Shown piece by piece: positions 1 to 7,107 of a stretch of 64,000 nucleotides of DNA. How positions within the stretch are numbered: the stretch's first letter is position 1; the number at the start of each line of letters is the position of its first letter. The notes under the pieces are model-generated. The model was not told the DNA's origin. It searched no databases and saw only the letters and a list, made by a program, of their open reading frames with translations. The position numbers and the translations under genes are program-made. The DNA comes from Paraburkholderia dioscoreae (GTDB lineage: Bacteria; Pseudomonadota; Gammaproteobacteria; Burkholderiales; Burkholderiaceae): assembly GCF_902459535.1 (NCBI RefSeq), contig NZ_LR699553.1, forward strand, positions 1,674,001 through 1,738,000, in the 5' to 3' direction.

Positions 1-99
1 CAAGCCGCTGAACAGGCCGTTCAGGCGGATGCCCAGAAACCAGCGAAACAACGAACCGAGCGCGCCGCCGATTCCGACGGCGAGAATGGACCAATACAT
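1..99 (-). CDS. crcB: CrcB/FluC fluoride channel, N-terminal part only
   Basis: The reverse strand begins MYWSILAVGIGGALGSLFRW and runs off the left edge of the window after about 33 residues. This is the typical start of CrcB (FluC), a small inner-membrane channel that exports toxic fluoride. The glycine-rich GxGGxLGSxxR turn of the first helix is present. No clear Shine-Dalgarno sequence precedes the ATG at 99. A fluoride riboswitch lies about 80 nt upstream on the same strand, which independently supports the call. The rest of the gene is outside the window, so later motifs cannot be checked. Confidence 0.85.
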   Translation of the reverse strand, partial: MYWSILAVGIGGALGSLFRWFLGIRLNGLFSGL

Positions 100-177
100 G
101 GGAGGCCTGGCAAAACCGGGGGTGTCGACAAACCGGGCTGAGCATGGAGCGCGATGCTGCGTCCGCAATCATCCGGG

Positions 178-230
178 CGAGCAGGCATCATCAGCCACAA
201 GGGCGGTTAAAGGAGAATGCCATCTCCAGC
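178..230 (-). promoter_or_regulatory. Fluoride riboswitch (crcB RNA motif)
   Basis: Read on the reverse strand from 227 to 181, the sequence carries the conserved crcB-motif blocks in order: GGAGATGGCATTCTCC, then TTAACCGCCC, a short loop, and GGCTGATGATGCCTGC. These match the aptamer core of known fluoride riboswitches. It sits about 80 nt upstream of the crcB start on the same strand, so fluoride binding would turn on the exporter. The expression platform between 180 and 100 was not resolved; no obvious U-tract terminator was seen. Nothing else was recognised between 100 and 400. Confidence 0.9.
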
Positions 231-400
231 GCAGGAGTCTAACACCGGCGAGGGCATGTGGGGACAGTTCGGCGTGGGCGCGGACAGCCCGCCGGCCCGC
301 GCTGTCCGCCCGGATCCGGCATGCCCGGTGGCGAGGCGCACGTGCGGGAGCCGGAGCCGCCAGTGCGCTCATGCGAAGCAAAACCGCCGCCGAAGCTTTC

Positions 401-1588
401 TTACTCGGGTGTCGCCGAAATCTTGTGGATCGACAGGTCGGCGCCGTTGTACTCGTCTTCCTGGTCGAGCCGCAGGCCCACTGTCAGCCGGATCGCGCCG
501 TACACGAGCGCGCCGCCGAGCGTCGCCACCACAATCCCGCCCAGCGTGCCGACCAGTTGCGCCCCGAACGACACGCCACCCATGCCGCCGAGCGCGCGCA
601 GGCCGAAGATGCCCGCCGCGAGGCCGCCCCACGCGCCGCACAGACCGTGCAAGGGCCATACGCCCAGCACGTCGTCGATGCGCCAGCGGTTCTGCACGCA
701 GGTGAACATATAAACGAAAAGCACGCCGGCAATGCCACCCGTCACCAGCGCGCCGAGCGGATGCATGATGTCGGAGCCGGCGCAGACCGCCACCAGTCCG
801 GCAAGCGGCCCGTTGTAGGTGAATCCGGGGTCGTTGCGGCCGGCGAGCCACGCGGTCAGGGTGCCCCCCACCATCGCCATCAGCGAATTGACGGCGACGA
901 GGCCGCTGATCTTGTCGACGGTCTGCGCGCTCATCACATTGAAGCCGAACCAGCCGACCGCCAGCACCCACGCGCCCAGCGCGAGGAACGGAATATTCGA
1001 CGGCGGATGCGCGGCGATGCCCCCGTCGCGGTGGTAGCGCCCGTGGCGCGCGCCCAGCAACAATACCGCCGGCAGGGCGACCCAGCCGCCGAACGCATGC
1101 ACGACCACCGAGCCGGCGAAGTCATGGAACTGCGCGCCGAACACCTCGGCGAGCCAGTTCTGGATGCCGAAGCGGCCGTTCCACGCGATCCCTTCGAAGA
1201 ACGGGTAGATGAAGCCGACCAGCACGAACGTCGCGAAGAGTTGCGGATTGAATTTCGAGCGCTCGGCGATGCCGCCCGAGACGATCGCGGGAATCGCGGC
1301 GGCGAAGGTCAGCAGGAAGAAGAAGCGCACCAGCGCATAGCCGTTGTGTGCCGCCAGCGACTCGGCGCTGCCGAAGAACTGCACGCCGTAGGCGATCGCG
1401 TAGCCGATAAAGAAGTAGGCGATCGTCGAGACCGAGAAATCCACCAGAATCTTGACCAGTGCATTGACCTGGTTCTTTTTGCGCACCGTGCCGAGTTCGA
1501 GAAAGGCGAACCCAGCGTGCATCGCCAGCACCATGGCGGCGCCGAGTAAGAGGAAGAGGGTATCGGTGCCGGTTTTAAGACTTTCCAT
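401..1588 (-). CDS. amt: Ammonium transporter (Amt/MEP/Rh family)
   Basis: This 395-aa polytopic inner-membrane protein conducts ammonium/ammonia. Key Amt residues are visible: the G-G-I-A-E-R motif near residue 105, the D-F-A-G-S-x-V-V-H motif with Asp156 and the first pore histidine His164, and the second pore histidine His314 in W-P-L-H-G-L-C-G. The length is slightly short for AmtB but the fold is complete. The start at 1588 (MESLKTGTD) is preferred over one 22 codons upstream because family members begin there. No glnK lies next to it. A sigma-54-type promoter and a NtrC-like site upstream suggest induction by nitrogen limitation. Confidence 0.93.
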   Translation of the reverse strand: MESLKTGTDTLFLLLGAAMVLAMHAGFAFLELGTVRKKNQVNALVKILVDFSVSTIAYFFIGYAIAYGVQFFGSAESLAAHNGYALVRFFFLLTFAAAIPAIVSGGIAERSKFNPQLFATFVLVGFIYPFFEGIAWNGRFGIQNWLAEVFGAQFHDFAGSVVVHAFGGWVALPAVLLLGARHGRYHRDGGIAAHPPSNIPFLALGAWVLAVGWFGFNVMSAQTVDKISGLVAVNSLMAMVGGTLTAWLAGRNDPGFTYNGPLAGLVAVCAGSDIMHPLGALVTGGIAGVLFVYMFTCVQNRWRIDDVLGVWPLHGLCGAWGGLAAGIFGLRALGGMGGVSFGAQLVGTLGGIVVATLGGALVYGAIRLTVGLRLDQEDEYNGADLSIHKISATPE

Positions 1589-1637
1589 CGATGTGTCCTG
1601 CTGATGACAAAAAAGCGGGCAATGAATGCAAGAAGCG

Positions 1638-1653
1638 GGCCAAAGTTGTGCCA
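1638..1653 (-). promoter_or_regulatory. Candidate sigma-54 (RpoN) promoter of amt
   Basis: The reverse strand reads TGGCAC-AACTT-TGGC. This keeps the invariant GG (-24) and GC (-12) dinucleotides with exact 10-bp spacing; the consensus is TGGCAC-N5-TTGC, so there is one mismatch. Transcription would start about 40 nt before the amt ATG at 1588. Sigma-54 control is common for ammonium transporters. The 1589-1990 gap otherwise serves as the divergent control region with the histidine kinase gene. Confidence 0.6.
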
Positions 1654-1754
1654 AAACGCGTCGATACGGTGCAGTTCGGCACCGGGATGGGATTGGTTGG
1701 GTGCTTTGTTAAATGCTGCGGACACGCCTTTGCACATTTTTGCGGCTTTAGCCG

Positions 1755-1769
1755 GCACAGTTAGTGTGC
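1755..1769. promoter_or_regulatory. Candidate NtrC enhancer site
   Basis: The sequence GCAC-AGTTAGT-GTGC matches the GCAC-N7-GTGC core of NtrC binding sites. It lies about 100 bp upstream of the proposed sigma-54 promoter, a usual position for an NtrC enhancer. Only one clear site was found. Confidence 0.5.
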
Positions 1770-1990
1770 ATAACGTCGTAACCAAGGGCGGAGCGAACCA
1801 AAAATGGGCAAAATATTCGATTTCATTTACGTTTAATTCAAAACCCTAACGTGGGGCCGACATTCATCCGGCATTCTTTGCGGCAAATGCCTGGTCAATG
1901 GCGTGCCCTCTTTGTTTTCCTGGGTAATCGCCGACATAATGTGCCGTCCCCGAGCATGATCTGCCGGCCACCGACCTCCAGTGCGCACGC

Positions 1991-3772
1991 ATGAGACTGA
2001 CCACCAAAGGCCTGTTGCTGATCGCGATTCCGGCCGTCTTCGAACTGGCGCTGTTGTCCGGGCTGGTCAAGGCCCAGTCGGACGCGGCGCAGGCGGAGCG
2101 CTGGGCCATCCATAGCCAGGACGTGCTGCGTCAGACCACCGCGATTCTCGACCCGGTGCTGGGCGAGTCCGTGGCGCTGCGCGGGGCGGTGCTCGCCAAC
2201 GACGCCCATTTCGCCACACCGGTAACGGTGTGGATGGACGTCGACCGGCGCATCGACCAACTGGCCGATCTGGTCGCCGACAATCCGGCGCAGGTCGAAC
2301 GCGTGGTTCAGGTGCGCCAGGCGGTGCAGGCCTACCGGCAATGGTCCGACCGCGTTCAGGACATGCTGCATTCCGGCCGGCGGCGCGACGTGCTTGCGCG
2401 CTTTCGCGATCTCGCGCCGACCGACGTGCTCGACCGGTTTCGTCAGCAGCTCGCCGCATTCCAGGCCGAGGAGCGGCGTCTCGACACGCTCCGCTCGAAT
2501 GCCGCCGACGCCGCGCGCGAGCGGCAGCAAACCCTGGTGGTCGCGGCGGTGCTCGGCTCGTTGCTGTTCGTCGCGCTGGCCGTCTGGTTGTTCACGCGCG
2601 GTGTGCGCGGCCGGCTCGCGCTCCTTGCCGATAACGCCGGGCGTCTCGCGGGCAACGAACCGCTGGCGCCGATCGGTCCGGGACGCGATGAAATCGCCCG
2701 CCTCGATCTGACCTTGCACGAGACGAGCCGCCGCCTGCTCGAAGCCGAGCGCATCCAGGCGCGCTTCCAGGCCGATCTGGCGCGCCGCACCGGCGAACTC
2801 GCGCGCATCAACGAGACCTTGCGTCAGCAGACTCAGGAAAACGAAATGTTCATTTACAGCGTGTCGCACGATCTGCGCGCGCCGCTGGTGAACCTGCAAG
2901 GCTTCTCAAAGGAGCTGATTCGCGCGTGCGACGAACTGCGCGTCGCGGTGCGCGAGTCGTCGCTCGCGGCCGGCACGCGGCAGCGCATCGAACGGGTGGT
3001 CGACGAGGATATCGGCGAAGCGCTGCACTATCTGCAGACGGCGGTGCTGCGCGCCTCGCACATCATCGACGCGCTGTTGCGGCTGTCGCGCGTGGGCCGG
3101 GTGGAGTACCGGCAGCAGAAGGTCGAGGTGCGCGATATCGTGCCGCGCGTGATCGATGCGATGCAAGGCTCGATCCGGGCGCGGCGCGCTCACGTCCACG
3201 TGCACGAATTGCCTGCGGTATGGGGCGACCCTACCGCGCTGGAACAGGTGTTCGCGAATCTGATCGGCAACGCGGTGAATTACCTGGATCCGTCACGGGA
3301 GGGCAGGATCGAGATCGGTACGACGCCGGCGCCGCCGGGCGTGCATTCGCTGCGGATCTTCTATGTGAGGGACAACGGCCTGGGCATTCCGGCGGTTGCC
3401 TTGCCGCGGCTATTCAACGCCTTTCAGCGGTTGCACGGCAATGTGGCGGCCGGCGAGGGCATCGGCCTCGCGCTCGTGCGCCGCGTGGTGGAGCGGCACG
3501 GCGGGCGCGTGTGGGCGGAGTCGAAAGAAGGCGTGGGCACGACGTTCTATCTGTCGCTGCCTGAAGCCGACGCGCGGATCGCGCAACTGGCTGCCGGTAC
3601 GCAAGGGCCGCCGACGGCGCCCGGTGTTCAGGCCGCTCGCGACGCCCGCCCGGCCCTGGAGGAGCGTGATCGAAAGAGCGGCAGCAGCATTGGCAGCAGC
3701 AGTGGCAGCAGCAGCGCCGCCGCGCATGCCGCCGATGCCGCCGATGCCAAGCCCGGCATCAGTACGCCTTAG
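1991..3772 (+). CDS. CHASE3/HAMP sensor histidine kinase
   Basis: A 593-aa membrane sensor kinase. It has a first membrane helix at about residues 7-27, a periplasmic CHASE3-like helical domain to about 178, and a second membrane helix at about 181-200. A HAMP linker and coiled coil follow, then a HisKA domain with the phosphorylated His293 in S-V-S-H-D-L-R-A-P, and an HATPase domain with N-box (N-L-I-G-N-A-V-N-Y) and G-boxes (D-N-G-L-G-I-P, G-E-G-I-G-L-A-L). The last 50-60 residues are a Ser/Ala-rich low-complexity tail. No response regulator gene lies beside it, so it is an orphan kinase here. The signal is unknown. Confidence 0.85.
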   Translation: MRLTTKGLLLIAIPAVFELALLSGLVKAQSDAAQAERWAIHSQDVLRQTTAILDPVLGESVALRGAVLANDAHFATPVTVWMDVDRRIDQLADLVADNPAQVERVVQVRQAVQAYRQWSDRVQDMLHSGRRRDVLARFRDLAPTDVLDRFRQQLAAFQAEERRLDTLRSNAADAARERQQTLVVAAVLGSLLFVALAVWLFTRGVRGRLALLADNAGRLAGNEPLAPIGPGRDEIARLDLTLHETSRRLLEAERIQARFQADLARRTGELARINETLRQQTQENEMFIYSVSHDLRAPLVNLQGFSKELIRACDELRVAVRESSLAAGTRQRIERVVDEDIGEALHYLQTAVLRASHIIDALLRLSRVGRVEYRQQKVEVRDIVPRVIDAMQGSIRARRAHVHVHELPAVWGDPTALEQVFANLIGNAVNYLDPSREGRIEIGTTPAPPGVHSLRIFYVRDNGLGIPAVALPRLFNAFQRLHGNVAAGEGIGLALVRRVVERHGGRVWAESKEGVGTTFYLSLPEADARIAQLAAGTQGPPTAPGVQAARDARPALEERDRKSGSSIGSSSGSSSAAAHAADAADAKPGISTP

Positions 3773-3777
3773 CTCGG

Positions 3778-4104
3778 TTACGACGCGGTAAAGAGACGAC
3801 GCGGTTTGAGCAACTGCCTGCCGCGAATCGACCAGTAGCAGCCGCAAGCGATGAGTACGGCGATACCCGCCATGAGCTGGAGGGGCGTGGGGCGCACGCC
3901 GTGTATTCCGTTCAGTGCAAAAAGGCCGCGCGCGACGAGCAGCAGCGCCGCCCACATCGACCACGCGGCCTGAACCAGCATGCGCATGCCGGCCAGACGT
4001 CGCGCGCGATTTTCACTCGACCAGTTGGCCGGCGCGCGTCCGCAGAAAAAGGCAATTGTCAGCAGCACGACGGCGAGAATCACGATCCAGTCGGTCAGTT
4101 CCAT
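3778..4104 (-). CDS. Small hypothetical membrane protein
   Basis: A 108-aa protein that I do not recognise. It has about three hydrophobic segments: residues 4-22 after MELTDW, one around W-S-M-W-A-A-L-L-L, and one around L-M-A-G-I-A-V-L-I-A. The ATG at 4104 follows a GGGAG Shine-Dalgarno at 8-nt spacing, which argues against a TTG start five codons upstream. It is convergent with the histidine kinase gene; the two stop codons are only 5 nt apart. Confidence 0.6.
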   Translation of the reverse strand: MELTDWIVILAVVLLTIAFFCGRAPANWSSENRARRLAGMRMLVQAAWSMWAALLLVARGLFALNGIHGVRPTPLQLMAGIAVLIACGCYWSIRGRQLLKPRRLFTAS

Positions 4105-4247
4105 TGAAAACACTCCCAAGTCAGCCGGCGACTATAGGAAAGGCTTCCGTTGCAAACTATCGGACTAGTCTCAAATGGGATGAGTTTTGACGAGCGCGGG
4201 TTGCCGCAAGGGCAGGGCGCTCGCCGGTATGGATCAGGCAGAAGGGA

Positions 4248-4829
4248 TCAGAGCTCGATGCGTGTACCGAGCAGCACGAGGAATTGGCGCAGCCACTCGG
4301 GATGCGCGGGCCACGCCGGGGCGGTGACGAAATTGGCGTCGGTGGTCGCGGCGTCGACGGGAATGTCGGCGTATTCGCCGCCCGCCATTTTCACTTCGGG
4401 CGCGCAGGCCGGGTAGGCCGAAATGCGCTTGCCGCGGATCACGTCGGCGGCGGCCAGCAGTTGCGCGGCGTGACAGATGGCGGCGATCGGCTTGCCCGCT
4501 TCGGCGAATTGCCGCACGACTTCGATTACCTTGGGATTGAGCCGCAGATATTCCGGCGCGCGGCCGCCTGCTATCGCCAGCGCGTCGTATTGGCGCGGAT
4601 CGGCGTCTTCGAAGGTGGCGTTGAGCGTGAATTGATGGCCGGGTTTTTCCGTATAGGTCTGATCGCCTTCGAAATCGTGAATCGCGGTCTTGATCCGGTC
4701 ACCGGCCTTCTTGTTCGGGCAGACTGCGTCGACCACATGGCCAACTGCCTGCAGCGCCTGAAACGGCACCATCGTTTCGTAATCCTCGGCGAAGTCGCCG
4801 GTCAGAAACAGAATTTTCTTTGCCGCCAT
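4248..4829 (-). CDS. DJ-1/PfpI family protein
   Basis: A 193-aa cytoplasmic protein of the DJ-1/PfpI superfamily (class I glutamine amidotransferase-like fold). The nucleophile elbow A-I-C-H-A-A-Q-L-L gives Cys119 and His120, and Glu15 in D-F-A-E-D-Y-E is the usual partner acid. Family members act as stress-related deglycases/glyoxalases or chaperones, and the substrate cannot be read from sequence. The ATG at 4829 follows a GGAGG site at 7-nt spacing, so the longer form starting at 4850 is unlikely. It is transcribed alone. Confidence 0.88.
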   Translation of the reverse strand: MAAKKILFLTGDFAEDYETMVPFQALQAVGHVVDAVCPNKKAGDRIKTAIHDFEGDQTYTEKPGHQFTLNATFEDADPRQYDALAIAGGRAPEYLRLNPKVIEVVRQFAEAGKPIAAICHAAQLLAAADVIRGKRISAYPACAPEVKMAGGEYADIPVDAATTDANFVTAPAWPAHPEWLRQFLVLLGTRIEL

Positions 4830-5147
4830 CGTATGCCTCCAATTGATCAACGGAACACAGCGAATGCGTCATTGACGCACCTATAAGCTCAAGCAGTCTA
4901 CTCCACTACGTTTGACAGAACCGCGACGGATCACGCAATGGATACGATCGAATGGCGCTCGCGCCCGGTGTCCCTGAACTCGACGCCCACATGGGCCTGA
5001 GCGCATAACGCGGTTTCGGGCGAGCGGGCTTCGAGGCTTCACCGATGAGCGTACCGGGAAGCTTGCTGAAGAGCGCGTGCAGCACAACGGCGTATCATTG
5101 GCGCGTTTTCGCATGCGGAAGCCGCTCGACGCGGCTCACACTGAAAT
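4830..5147. other. Intergenic region, nothing recognised
   Basis: Divergent control region between the DJ-1/PfpI gene and the lipoprotein gene. No convincing gene, operator or RNA was found. Short open frames on both strands lack ribosome binding sites and family similarity. Confidence 0.5.
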
Positions 5148-5618
5148 ATGACTTTACCTATCCATTCATCTTTGTTGCGCCGTGCCGCGTTCGTGGCCGT
5201 CGTGTTCGGCGGCCTCGCCGCCTGTCAGAAGAACGACGCGTCCGCGGGCCAGGTCGCCGGCAAGCTCAACGACGCGGCCCAGGTCGCCGGTCAGAAGCTC
5301 GATCAGGCGGCCAGCTACGTCGGCCAGCAGGTCGACGCGACCAAATCCGCCGCGCAGCAGAATCTCGAATCCGCTTCCGCGCCGTCGATCAGGATCGACC
5401 CCAGCGCGCTCGCTTCGACCGCGCAGGCGAATCTGCAGAGTGCGGCGAGCGCCACCAATGCGCAACTCGGCAAGGCCGCGTCGCTCACCGGCCAGAGCCT
5501 CGAATCGGCCGGGCGCAAGCTCCAGGAGTGGTCGGCGCAGAGCTCGGCGTCGTCGGCGAACGCGTCGGCTTCGTCCTCGGGCGAGTCGAGCGACGCGCAA
5601 AAGCAGATGGACAAGTGA
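5148..5618 (+). CDS. Putative lipoprotein with helical repeats
   Basis: A 156-aa predicted lipoprotein. A charged start and hydrophobic stretch lead to a lipobox F-G-G-L-A-A-C at about residues 20-26, so the mature protein should be lipid-anchored at the cysteine. The mature part is Ala/Gln/Ser/Asp-rich with repeating A-x-Q-x-L patterns, resembling YtxH-like or apolipoprotein-like amphipathic helices. It ends in a Ser/Ala-rich tail. I do not know its role; envelope association is inferred from the lipobox only. Confidence 0.7.
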   Translation: MTLPIHSSLLRRAAFVAVVFGGLAACQKNDASAGQVAGKLNDAAQVAGQKLDQAASYVGQQVDATKSAAQQNLESASAPSIRIDPSALASTAQANLQSAASATNAQLGKAASLTGQSLESAGRKLQEWSAQSSASSANASASSSGESSDAQKQMDK

Positions 5619-5659
5619 TATGCCGGCCGGACCGCATGGCCGTTTGACAGCCGGATTAA

Positions 5660-5680
5660 ATGTAATTACTATGGTTACAT
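5660..5680. promoter_or_regulatory. Palindromic operator, copy 1 (Rrf2 autoregulation)
   Basis: The inverted repeat ATGTAA-N9-TTACAT lies 25 bp upstream of the Rrf2 regulator's GTG start. The same arms and spacing recur at 6271-6291 before the next gene, including the shared TATGG directly before the right arm. Such 21-bp palindromes fit a dimeric Rrf2 winged-helix regulator. Confidence 0.8.
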
Positions 5681-5705
5681 ATTGTCGTTGCCGGACGGGT
5701 TTACT

Positions 5706-6161
5706 GTGAACACGAGTAGCCGGTTTGCATTTGCGGTGCATGTGCTCGCGCTGCTGTCGTTGCAGGGGGGCGTGCCGCTTTCGTCGGAAATGATCGCGGG
5801 CAGCGTGAACACGAATCCCGCGCTGATCCGCCGGCTTCTGACCATGCTGGCGGAAGCGGGCCTCACCACTTCGCAACTGGGAGCGGGCGGCGGGGCGCTG
5901 CTGGCACGGGCGCCTGAACACATCTCCCTGCTCGAGGTGTATCGTGCGGTGGATGACGCGCAGTTATTCGCATTGCATCGCGAGGAGCCGAATCCGGCGT
6001 GCATGGTCGGGCGCAACATTCAGGGCGTGTTGCGCGGCATCATCGACGAAGCGCAGCAGGCTATGGAGGCTTCGCTCGGCGCGCGTACGCTGGCCGACGC
6101 CACAGCCGACGTGGTGCGCGCCGAAAAGCTGCGCGAACGCAAGAAACGCTCGCACGGGTGA
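5706..6161 (+). CDS. Rrf2 family transcriptional regulator
   Basis: A 151-aa winged-helix regulator. The start (V)NTSSRFAFAVHVLALLS and the helix-turn-helix L-S-S-E-M-I-A-G-S-V-N-T-N-P-A-L-I-R-R-L are typical of the YwnA-like Rrf2 branch. A single cysteine (N-P-A-C-M-V-G) is present instead of the three that ligate an Fe-S cluster in IscR/NsrR, so thiol-based sensing is more likely than Fe-S sensing (inference). The GTG at 5706 is preferred because homologues start at this point. It is followed by a terminator, then the putative target gene with an identical operator. Confidence 0.85.
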   Translation: MNTSSRFAFAVHVLALLSLQGGVPLSSEMIAGSVNTNPALIRRLLTMLAEAGLTTSQLGAGGGALLARAPEHISLLEVYRAVDDAQLFALHREEPNPACMVGRNIQGVLRGIIDEAQQAMEASLGARTLADATADVVRAEKLRERKKRSHG

Positions 6162-6239
6162 GGTAGCAAAAAGGCAGCAGGAAAGCAGGAAGAAAGGGGC
6201 GCGTGCCGGTCAATCGAAACACGCGCTTCTCGACGAACG

Positions 6240-6261
6240 GGGGCTCATGCCCCTCTTTTTT
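6240..6261 (+). terminator. Rho-independent terminator after the Rrf2 gene
   Basis: Perfect hairpin GGGGC-TCAT-GCCCC followed by TCTTTTTT. It separates the Rrf2 gene from the next gene, which therefore needs its own promoter at the operator immediately downstream. Confidence 0.85.
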
Positions 6262-6270
6262 CCCGGTTAT

Positions 6271-6291
6271 ATGTAATCAATATGGTTACAT
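6271..6291. promoter_or_regulatory. Palindromic operator, copy 2 (upstream of NAD(P)H-binding protein)
   Basis: ATGTAA-N9-TTACAT, matching the arms of the site at 5660-5680. It lies 25 bp before the ATG at 6317, within an AT-rich patch likely to include the promoter, so repressor binding would block transcription. Confidence 0.8.
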
Positions 6292-6316
6292 ATATATCAA
6301 TGAAGGAGCATTGAAA

Positions 6317-6964
6317 ATGAGCAAACAGTTGAAGATCGCGTTGTTCGGCGCCACCGGCATGATTGGTTCGCGGGTTGCCGCGGAAGCCGCTCGCCGCGGG
6401 CATCAGGTGACGGCGCTGGCGCGCAATCCGGCGCGCGTGCCGGCCGGTGTGGCGAATCTGAAAGCGGCGCAAGCCGATCTGCTCGACGCCGCAAGCGTGG
6501 GCGCGGCGGTGCGCGGTCACGACGTGGTGGCGAGCGCCTATGCGCCGCCGCAGGACGACCTCGCGGCGCTCGGCAAGGCCACCCGTGCGCTCGTCGAAGG
6601 CGTGCGCGCGGCGGGCCTGAAGCGCCTCGTCGTGGTGGGCGGCGCGGGTTCGCTCGAAGTGGCGCCGGGCAAGCAACTGGTCGATGCGGAAGGCTTCCCG
6701 GATGCCTACAAGGCGATCGCGCTCGCGCATCGGGACGCGTTCGCTTACTACCGCGGCGTCACCGACCTCGACTGGACCTTCTTCGCCCCGGCCGCGCTGA
6801 TCGCACCGGGCGAGCGCACGGGAAAATTCCGCACGGGCGCCAACACTTTGCTGACCGACGCCGAGGGCGATAGCCGCATTTCCGCGGAAGATTTCGCAAT
6901 CGCTTTCGTCGATGAACTGGAGCAAGGCCATTTCGTCCGTCAGATCGCGACGGCCGCTTATTGA
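6317..6964 (+). CDS. NAD(P)H-binding Rossmann protein (atypical SDR/NmrA-like)
   Basis: A 215-aa protein of the atypical short-chain dehydrogenase group. The dinucleotide-binding motif F-G-A-T-G-M-I-G-S-R-V is at residues 9-19, followed by R-R-G-H-x-V-T-A-L-A-R-N. A V-V-G-G-A-G-S strand is near residue 100. Members act as NAD(P)H-dependent reductases or redox-sensing proteins. The start at 6317 has an AGGAG Shine-Dalgarno. A terminator and an Rrf2 operator upstream suggest it is the main target of the neighbouring Rrf2 regulator, and so probably part of an electrophile or redox stress response. Confidence 0.85.
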   Translation: MSKQLKIALFGATGMIGSRVAAEAARRGHQVTALARNPARVPAGVANLKAAQADLLDAASVGAAVRGHDVVASAYAPPQDDLAALGKATRALVEGVRAAGLKRLVVVGGAGSLEVAPGKQLVDAEGFPDAYKAIALAHRDAFAYYRGVTDLDWTFFAPAALIAPGERTGKFRTGANTLLTDAEGDSRISAEDFAIAFVDELEQGHFVRQIATAAY

Positions 6965-7107
6965 GCCCGAAACGAGGCTGAGTGGGGCGCGCGCGGTCTT
7001 CCATGCGGGCAGGCCGCGCAAGCGTCCTAACATTCGGTTACGCATGTCAGGTTGCTCTGGTTGAAACTGCGGCTACACTGGCGTCTCCCGTTTTCCTACG
7101 GATTGCC

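Noticed and set aside
29..1549. Long open frame opposite the ammonium transporter gene
   Set aside because: It is the high-GC antisense shadow of amt and crcB; its Arg/His/Ala-rich translation resembles no protein.
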